Assembly: GCA_034440615.1 (NCBI GenBank)
Contig: JAOTOM010004300.1
Location: forward strand, 1-64,000
DNA from: Ashinkailepas kermadecensis
Taxonomy: Eukaryota; Arthropoda; Thecostraca; Neolepadidae
DNA: 64,000 bases
Reading direction: 5' to 3'
In this document: in pieces, positions 20,195 through 64,000 of the stretch
Numbering within the stretch: the stretch's first letter is position 1
Layout of the letters: each line of letters opens with the position of its first letter
Translations under genes and position numbers: made by a program
Notes under the pieces: generated by a model
Database searches by the model: none
Seen by the model: the letters and a program-made list of their open reading frames with translations, nothing else
What the model was told of the DNA's origin: nothing

Positions 20195-20758
20195 AAGGGC
20201 CGAAAGTAGAGTAGTGATGTAGTAGGAAAGTCAGCGCACTGCAGCAACAAACCCATAAAGTGTGATATCCCGCTCGAAACATACGTAACAATGGCGGCAC
20301 CATACGTGAGTAATCAGCGGCATAATAGGCCGGCGACGCTTCAGCCCGGCTCGCGGTGGTACGAAAATAGACAATCCTTACGCAAGTACTCTGGCACTTG
20401 GGCGAGCCGCGTGCCGTGCTGCCTGCCCGACGACTAGGCGGGCACGGGCGACGGCCCAGCTGGCGCAGCCCGGCCCCGACACACTCCGACGGCCCAGCTG
20501 ACGCAGCCCGGCCCTGACACTCCGACGGCCCAGCTGGCGCAGCCCGGCCCCGAAACTCTCCGCCCAGTGCAGCTACACTCCCGACACGGTGTGTATGTCC
20601 GCGTGATTGACCACGCCGCACCACTGGAATGCATCCGCCGCACTGTCGGCGATCCCTGTTGTTCCGCTGGACGCGCCCGGCGCACCGATCCGCCAGTCCC
20701 CCGCGCGCACACGCACACACCGGCCAGCGGGTCCGCCGGCCACACACAACACGTCCGC
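20195..20758 (-). other. LANCL3 3' UTR
   Basis: Probable 565-nt 3' UTR. It contains a GC-rich 34-bp direct repeat near 20435-20560 (gacggcccagctg cgcagcccggcccc blocks, three copies). Confidence 0.55.
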
Positions 20759-33329
<12,571 letters not shown>

Positions 33330-35654
33330 TTTCCACCTTAAATCAACCCAGCATCACACGGATACCGTATTCAGACACAATAACAGCGCGCCACCGTGTA
33401 TACAAGACATAAAAGTGGTGATTAAAAAATGGTGCTGGACTTGTGGATGGGAATCCATAATTCCTAACCAAATGTATCCTTAATACCATACAACTGGTGA
33501 TTAATAAACGTTACAATATAATACACTATTTTTGTAACTCCGAATATCCCCTCATTCTTCCACGAACATCAAATTATGCCCACAATTTCATGACCCCTCG
33601 TTCCCAATCAGAGCCAGAATTTTTCACATCACCTCTATGAAAGGGAGGGAAGATGGTAACTAGAGGTGCAAATATGTCCAATTCAAAGATATTCAATGAA
33701 ATTTGACCATTTTCTTAAGCAAATTAAACTTCTATGCTTTATTTATTTTACAAAATATCTTATCTACGTGATGGCTGGAAAACATTGATATTATTCGTGC
33801 ATCCATGAGTAGCATTCGGGCCGTAGCCGGAAATTGGATCTTTGTGAGGGCCTTTCTCATTTCAAATTATACGGATTTACGACACCGTCTTTAGGTTGGG
33901 TGCTGTACTATCAATTTTATCTGCAAAATTCGTAAATAGTCAGAACACATCATGCGTTTGTTTACAATCATAACCGTTCCCCACGTTATAAAGTCCATGG
34001 CCATACTAACATTTATGGGATAGACCCAACTAGCGGTCAGAGGCGGTGTTAGGTAGTTCTAGGACGCCGTCAGAGGACAGAGGCGCTCCAAGAGGTGGGA
34101 TGGGAAATGTAATCACAGAAGTTTTCGCTTTTGCACATGCGATTCTTTTGATGATCCTTTGCAACGAAATTTTCCTGTGATGTTTTCGTCTTATGTTAAG
34201 ATTATTTCCCAGCCATGTTAATCTGCTGTGAGCTGAAGGCAGGGGCGGATCCAATAATTATAATAGAGGCAGCACATGTCCTCCGAGGGGCGTCTTCGGT
34301 GTAAAAATTCGCCGAGCGGGGAGTGATGCACTCGAGCATACTGAAGTATACCTTTTTGTGAAGCACACATTTTTGTTTGAAAAAGACACCTTTTTGCTGA
34401 GAAAAAAAACCTTTGAGCGGGTGAGACGTGCACTCGCACCTTCCTCAAGGGTGACTTTTCGGACCAGATCTGACCCCACCCTTCCATGTGGGGCACATCC
34501 ACCCAGTACCCCACCCCTGCATGTGCCCCTGACTGAGGGTGGACAAGCTGGGCACAGTCTGGGCAGATACCAACTTAGGCAGATCAGCCCCTGTCCCCAG
34601 CGAGAAATTGTGTTGGGCAGAGCAACAACTTAAACTCAATCCAACTAAGCGCGGTCATACTCAATGGGGTACGCCCGCATTATGTTGTGCTGAGCCGCAA
34701 CTTGGGTTCATCCAACTAAGCTCAGTTGTGCCCAATAGGACACAGCTCACTGGTAGCTGTGCTTGCAGGTTCGGGCCGTTTATGCCCGAGCGGGACCCAG
34801 TTTGGTCTTGAATGGGTTTTGGTTCACGTTTCTGTTTCATACGTCGACCAAAATCCAAGCGATATTACACTGCCCAAGTTTCGTACATACTCAGATATAC
34901 CGTATATACATGGTCAACCCGACTGCACCCATTGCGAATGACCCACCCAAACTGGGTCGTCCGAACTATAAGAGTTAGAGCTAGACAGCAGGAACTATTG
35001 CTGGAGATGCCGGGCGGGTCGGGGAGGTCTGGACTCCCTAGTTTGGTACCCTGGTAATGTTAGTTCGTCATTTTCCTATTCAATCTGAAAATAATGTCTT
35101 GACAATAAGGACTTGGACTCCCCTCGCTTCGTGGGAGATCTCCATTCATGCGTCTGCTAGTTATGCGGTACGTCGATGATTTCACTCCCATGATCTTTTG
35201 AACCTTTGGTGACATGGTCTGTCGAAGGAAAAAATCATGTCATGGTATTGGTACGCGATACTGTTGAGGTCGTTCTGCGAGTCGATAAAACAAAAATGAA
35301 TCAATTCCTCGGCTTTGCATGGGTTTGGGCGCAAGATGTGGACGAAGACTCGTTTGACAGGGAGAGGACTCTCCTCTCACGTCGATCGAGTCCCCATGCA
35401 CTCTGGGGGTGCACCAGGATCATAGCTAGCTAGCTTTGAAGGAGAACATTTGCTGAAATAAGCAGATTTAGATATACAAATTACGAAGCAAGCTAGATTC
35501 AGGAACGGCTCTTGCAACCATAGCTACCCAGACACCGAGAATTTTGAATTGCATCCGTTGTATTGAAATCTGAAAGGGAAAGAACTTACGCATTTCTTGT
35601 TTTGACAAGTTGTTCTTGTCTTGAAACTTTTATCGGAAGCGACTCAAGTACATG

Positions 35655-36330
35655 TCGAATTCGGCATACCTCTTCCCACATCAATTTGACATGTGCGAAA
35701 ATTTTAGGTCAGGTCATGCACGGTCACAGAGTTAATCAAGGTCAAGTAAGGCAACCACCAAAAAGGTCAACCAGTCATCACGCTTTAATGGGTAAAGATA
35801 ATTGAATGTAACTTTCAACGTTTACTTATCTTTAGGGACGCAACAAAACGCACCAGAGGAATGTTTAGGTTTTTAGTTTTTCATAACTTTTTTTTTGCAC
35901 ATTTGCCTATTGGAGCTAAAATCAAAGATTCTGGCCAGAATAAGCACTTTTTGATGCAGTTTACTTAAAGCAACGTCGCTCAGTGCACTCCACCCATTAT
36001 AAAAAAAAATTAAAAACTTAATATTAAGAATTTCACACAAAATTTGGAGGACAAAGATTCCGCCTTCCAATTCTGATTCTAAATACGTTTTGTTTTTCTA
36101 AATATTCCACGAAATGAACTTCCGAGAGCCAAAAACATGACATAAATCGTGACCTCACAAACTCCCCTAATAACGTCAAGAGGAGAGCATTGAGGAGTTG
36201 GTTTCGGGCCGTACTCGTCGAGCGCTTTCCGATACCTCTGATGCACCGTGCGACGCTTAGTTTGAAGATTAGAGGGAGCACATATAATGACCCCCCCCCC
36301 CCCGGAGACGGGGTGAGGTGATAATCCTAC
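35655..36330 (+). repeat. Dispersed repeat family D, copy 2
   Basis: Begins ttcggcatacctcttcccac and shares ordered blocks with 26760-27360. Ends at a C-run (36292-36304). Confidence 0.68.
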
Positions 36331-36474
36331 TGGAAAGACTACAGGGTTAAGTAGCAACTGGGGTATATCAATTAGTTAAAAATGGTTATCTGGATCCGTC
36401 CATGCTTCCGGAGCCCGCCACTGGAAACTGAATAGGCATTCGGCCCATGTGGTATCCCATATTTGTACGCCTTA

Positions 36475-36690
36475 CACACTGGTGACCTGGTGTCACTGCA
36501 CCGACCACCTGGAGTCACAGTACCGACCATCTGGTGTCACGGCACCGGTGACGTGGTGTCACGGCACCGGTGACCTGGTGTCACGGTACCGACCACCTGG
36601 TGTCACGATACTGACCACCTGGTGTCACGGCACCGGTGACCTGGTGTCACGGTACCGACCGCCTGGTGTCACTCACTGTACCGACCACTT
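36475..36690. repeat. GGTGTCAC-type minisatellite
   Basis: Eight to nine units built on cctggtgtcacggcaccggt and variants with taccgaccac. Confidence 0.85.
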
Positions 36691-37950
36691 GGTGCCCCAC
36701 CGATCAGCCTCGTTTAACAAGATACGTGCATCTTCTAATTTGAGTTCTAGGGCAGAGATAAAATGTAAACAAAATTAGTCAGGATTTTCTAGTGCGCACT
36801 TACTACAGACCAGATCAATTAGCACAAGTGGTTATATAAACACATCGCGCTGGGAAACACCGATGCCGAATTATCTGAGGCAGCGAAGAGTGAACAGATA
36901 CATCGTCCGCATCATGTTCTGCTGTAGACAACTGAGGAACCGTTCTTCCAACCCTGCTGGGCATTAAGCATCACGCGCGCACGTGCCAGTCAACTATTGG
37001 TGGGCACACAGCGGCAGATGGTGAACTCCCCTGTATTACACGGTGAAATGTTCGATGACGTGACCTGACATGACTTTACAAAATGGCGGTGGTAGGGATG
37101 ACGCAGCGAAGGTGAACACTAAGCCGACGAGTCACGGCACGGCACGCACCGGGGCCGGCCGCGGTGCCAGTCTCTACTCGACACACTCACTCCGCGCACG
37201 CGTCACACACAACCGCCGACCGTGTGTGCCTCGGCGACAATGTGGCGTTCACTCTGTCGGCGAGCACGTGCCGGACGCAGCACACACGCGCTACAACGGC
37301 CATCACACGTCAAGCCCAAACTCAGGGTCAACAGCTGGGCTCGACATGCTAGATCGGGCCAACACGAACAGATATGTACAGCACAGGCAGAAATGACGGC
37401 CGAGCCGGCACAACGATCTCCAGTCCAGCTGACACTGCTGAGAATCGCACCTTCACTCGACACAGCTGTCACTCTCAGACTACACCCACCCGCTCACCGG
37501 CTCGCTGCCGACCGCCCAGTTATAAATATTGGGCACCGTGGTAGCGCAGTCATGCCCGTGGGGTGCGCCCCGGCGTCGACCTGCCGTGGTGACGCCACCA
37601 GATCTGACAGCGTGTCCAAATTATCGATTTTAGGCGTCGAGGCAAGGAGGTAAGTGAATGCAATTTCAACTTGAGATAACTTCCAAATCATGAGGAACAT
37701 GTCAACAAAATCGCAATGGAGCCTATTTCGAGGTGAAGGATCGGCTGAATGCGGCCCAATTTCCATTCGTCATCACAAATTCTCCAGGAAGAATTCGTAT
37801 TATTTACATCCTGACGCCTAACTGAGCGAATTCAGACGCACTGTCCGACCAGCAGGTCCGTGTGTGGCCGTCCGGTGTGGGCGCCGACCGCCAGTGTCAG
37901 CCGTCACTAGCCCACCTGCCGACGGGTCTGGCACGGGTGCCGCCCGGCCG

Positions 37951-60748
<22,798 letters not shown>

Positions 60749-61229
60749 CTTATGACGTAAAAGCTGAACAAAATTAAGATGAACACAACTAGTCTTGAGT
60801 AAATGGAGCCTAATTTCATTATAGAATGGTTAATAAGACGGAATAAATGTAGTTCAAGGGAGCGATGGTAATGTATATACAACTGTTACTTGAAAATCAA
60901 TCTTACTATTCAACCTCCGCCATGCAACGACAACGTCGGTGACGTCACTATAATGGCGTCTTGAAACTGTTCTCGTGTGTGCTACCGTCAGTTGGTGGGA
61001 AACCTGAAAATAAATATCGCTGGTAATGCACATTTCAGATTGTTATGCAGCCTGCTTGTAACTATGTGTATGTTTGTACTGTTAGAATGTTTCAAGCTTC
61101 GTAGCTATCAGTCGAAAACTGCAATTAAAAGAATTCATGTCCACCTCACCTAGGTCCTACCTAGGAAGGTAGGACCTACCTAGTTCAAGTTACAGTGACA
61201 TTTCAATTTTGTGACGAAAATGTAGAGAC
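60749..61229. promoter_or_regulatory. Presumed promoter region of the unnamed gene
   Basis: Upstream of the ATG at 60748. Holds CRE-like sites tgacgtaa (60752-60759) and gtgacgtcac (60941-60950). No TATA box. Inferred from position only. Confidence 0.35.
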
Positions 61230-63050
61230 ATTCTTATGGGACTGATGATGTGACCATTTATTATAATGGACAATGCATGCTTTTGAGTCAGCAGCAATTT
61301 TCATATCTAAAATAGCACATCATAACCTAACCTAATCTAATCTAACTTAGCATTTTTGATAAATGTGTTCTTTAAGGTGTTTTATGGATTTGTAATATTT
61401 GAAAACAAATGCAACAACATTTATGAATGTGATTAAGATGATGTGATCACTGATTTCCTCAGCAAATGCTTATTTTTCAGTTGACAAGCAAAATAACCTC
61501 AAAAAGTTGCTTGGGGTTTGTTAGGTAATATAGCATAAGAAGGATAAAATTAAGACACAAATCAGGGTAAATTTGTGCTTTATGGTGTTTTGTGAATTCA
61601 TGGAATTTATCTTTCCAATGCAATATTTATGAATGTGACTATGATGATTGGACAATCATTTGCTGTGTAATTGCATTCTTATCAGTTTGTGAGCAAAATA
61701 CCACCAAGAAAACAGGTTTTGAGTTAGGTAGCCATACATAGAAAGTAGTGTTTAAAAGTAAAATGGAAATGCAACATAACCTAATGTAATGTAGCCTAAG
61801 TTCTGGATAAAAATAAGTTACAAAAACATGATATGAATATTTAAAACAATTTATTTTCTTTAAATGTTGTAACTTAGAAAAACCTGACCCAGCCTAACCT
61901 AACCTAATATAACCTGTTTTTGAAAGAGAAGAAAATGGGCATGAATGATCAAGTCGGGTTGAGGTGCCCTGAAGCCCTGAATAACCAACTAACTAAACAA
62001 AACAAAAATAATGTTCAATTAAAAAATGTAGACTTAAAAAATTTTCAACTAAAGAAACCTAAACTGACCTAACCTTACCAAACCAGGCACAAGTGGTCTA
62101 GAGGTAAGATGCTCGTCTCACAATCAAAAGGTTGTGGGTTCGAGTCTCACCTGTCGCTACTCTTCGCCTGCAACCAATCGCCATGAGAGATTGGCGATGC
62201 TACATGACTCAATGGTCGATGTGTTGTAAAACCAATAACCAACCAACCTTACCAAACCTAGTCCCTTTGTTGTATGCAGGCAGAATGTGTGTAAAACTTG
62301 CCTTGCGTACATCTTAAAACACAATATCAAAATAAGAAATATCAGAAATGTTTCATGACATTTTTACAACATTTCAAAACTACAAAATTTACATTGTGTG
62401 TAAATAAAATATATATACAACCTTCAATATACCAGGAGGTGCTGAGTTGACATCAAAAGTAATGAAAAAAGTATTGAAAAAGACAAAATGTCACATTACC
62501 TCATAGTATAGCCTAATCTCCATTGTCAAAGATGTGGTATACAAATTTGGACAAATTTCAAATTAAAAACCCAGGAGCATCTAAGAGCCATTCTTCATTA
62601 TAAATTTACAATATTACAAAATTCACAATATTACACAATTTACAATATCACACAATTTCACATTAGCATTAAAAAAGACTATTGAAAAATACAAAATGTC
62701 ACATTACCTCACATAGTATAGCCTAATCTCCATTGTCAAAGATGTGGTATACAAATTTGGACAAATTTCAAATAAATTTCATCTTCACAATTTTCCAAAT
62801 AAAAACATAACCTTATGCAACCTAGCCTAGCCTAATCTGCTTTTGAAGAAAAATTAGATTTTTAAAAGGGTTTTCAATTTCTTTTCATCAAAATTTCCCA
62901 ACTTTCTAACCTAGCCTAACCTAACCAAATTGAACCCCTCTGTTTGTTTATGGATGCAAGATGTGTGCAAGACTTGTCTAGTGAACACCTTAAAATACAA
63001 TAATACTGCCTTTTTCTATGCAATCTTGCCTAGCCTAACATCTTTTCTGC
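61230..63050. repeat. AT-rich CCTAA-containing dispersed repeats
   Basis: Several copies of the family seen at 1-1500, 28270-29476 and 30410-31345. Includes a direct duplication of about 230 bp (tcacattacctcatagtata near 62490 and tcacattacctcacatagta near 62698). Confidence 0.6.
62085..62244 (+). mobile_element. tRNA-derived SINE, copy 4
   Basis: Perfect 14-bp target duplication aaccttaccaaacc at 62071-62084 and 62245-62258. More CpG decay than the other copies (for example ctcacaatcaaaag), so probably older. Confidence 0.9.
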
Positions 63051-63548
63051 AGAAAAAATCACAAATTGTGTTGCTAAATTCCCCCACCCCCAAAAGAACA
63101 GGTTAATTGTTGTAGTTGTCCTACATTGTCATTGTACATACATTGTACAGATGGAACAAAAAAATTGACAATTACAAAATTAGACAATAATTATACAAAA
63201 ATGTTCCACCAATACCTTGGTGTACAGGTAGAAGCAGTGCACCTAACCACATTTTGGGGCACTGCTTTGTACAAGGAGTCCACCATGCCCTGCAGACTGC
63301 AGTATATATAATTAAACATTGGATATATCCATCAATTTGTATTTTGATGCTACCAACCTGACTTGGCTTTAGGCTTTATGGCTAGGCTTTAGGGCTTCAT
63401 GCCAGTGCATTTTATTAATATTTTCAGTGAACAGCACTGTGGCAAAAGGATACACAAATCATAGAAAGGATACATTTGGTGCATGAAAATGGAACTTTTT
63501 ACCATCATGCAGAAATGTACACAGAATGTTCATTATGAGGAGTCTAAG
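63051..63548. other. AT-rich sequence, nothing recognised
   Basis: No gene or repeat identified. Confidence 0.45.
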
Positions 63549-63549
63549 G

Positions 63550-63690
63550 GTCTGTTCCCACACCCTCATCCGGAATAGGTTGAGCATCCATTTCCTCTAC
63601 CGGCCATTCCTGTGGCTCATCCGGAATTCGTTTACCCTCATTGAACCTCCACCGGATGAGAAGACCCTGATCCGGCCGGTCGGCGGTTGA
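63550..63690. repeat. End resembling TIR family T
   Basis: ggtctgttcccacaccctca starts with the same 11 bases as the family-T terminus, followed by ccggat/atccgg inverted motifs. The other end was not found. Confidence 0.4.
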
Positions 63691-64000
63691 GGAAGGAATA
63701 CAACAAACATGCAGCAACAGTGGCATTCAGCATGAAATAATTTTTACCCTGGCTTAGGCCAGGAGCACAGTCATTGGGTTATATATGTTGCACTTCCTTT
63801 ATTTCAGAGCTGTTTTTTTATAAAGAAATCCAAGAGACATGGGATATGTGATGGATATGAGCAGTCATCCATGTTTTATGTCACCAACTACACTACTTGC
63901 TCAAACAGGTAACCTGTAAAGTGCACCATACTACTTGAGTGCCCATTGTCAAACGGTCTTTTGTCCCAAGGTGCTTCTCTCAGAGTAAAAGATGCTCATT
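63691..64000. other. Window end, nothing recognised
   Basis: No gene or repeat identified. Confidence 0.45.

Larger units (their letters stand above)
33330..37950. other. Intergenic region between LANCL3 (5' end) and the unnamed gene (3' end)
   Basis: Both genes lie on the minus strand. The stretch must hold the LANCL3 promoter and the 3' UTR of the unnamed gene, but I saw no decisive TATA or poly(A) site. It contains a family-D repeat and a minisatellite (separate entries). 34230-34600 is a GC-mixed block with no domain. Confidence 0.5.

Overview
The window is animal (metazoan) genomic DNA. It has three multi-exon genes with GT-AG introns, GC-rich exons in AT-rich introns, and many transposable elements of eukaryotic type (LTR and non-LTR retrotransposons, tRNA-derived SINEs, hAT and other TIR transposons). 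Degenerate CCTAA/TTAGG-type runs and the gene forms suit a marine invertebrate, perhaps a crustacean, but the species cannot be fixed from the sequence. I rebuilt the three gene models by hand from splice sites and reading phase; every junction keeps frame.

Layout. (1) A plus-strand MIC26/MIC27 (APOO/APOOL family) gene has coding exons at 3083-20057 and encodes about 239 aa. Its 12-kb first intron holds a nest of transposons: an LTR retrotransposon (6035-10660) inside an 8.4-kb TIR element made of inverted tandem-repeat arrays (4133-12515), inside a second member of the same TIR family (4004-13351). A 32-bp minimal palindromic element and a hAT element (13691-15039) follow. (2) A minus-strand LANCL3-like gene (33329-20759, six exons, 419 aa) converges on MIC27; the poly(A) signals of the two genes lie about 10 bp apart and face each other. 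Its introns hold a SINE, a TTAA-flanked TIR element, a CR1/Jockey-like LINE and AT-rich repeats. (3) A third minus-strand gene (60748-37951, eleven exons, 816 aa) encodes a protein I cannot name, with an acidic Pro/Ser-rich N-terminal part, an RG-rich middle, coiled-coil segments and a basic RG patch near the C-terminus. Its introns are filled with minisatellites (73, 52 and 42 bp units), long TA runs, palindromes carrying hammerhead-ribozyme-like cores, and a layered LINE/SINE insertion.

How the genes work together: MIC27 is expected to act at inner-membrane cristae junctions and LANCL3 to be a soluble zinc- and glutathione-type LanC-like protein. Nothing in the sequence links the two or ties them to the third gene. 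The most rewarding signals are the nested self-inserting TIR family, a correctly phased GGGAAAC slippery site in the LTR element, a duplicated half-exon in LANCL3, the unnamed 816-aa gene and the hammerhead-like palindromes.
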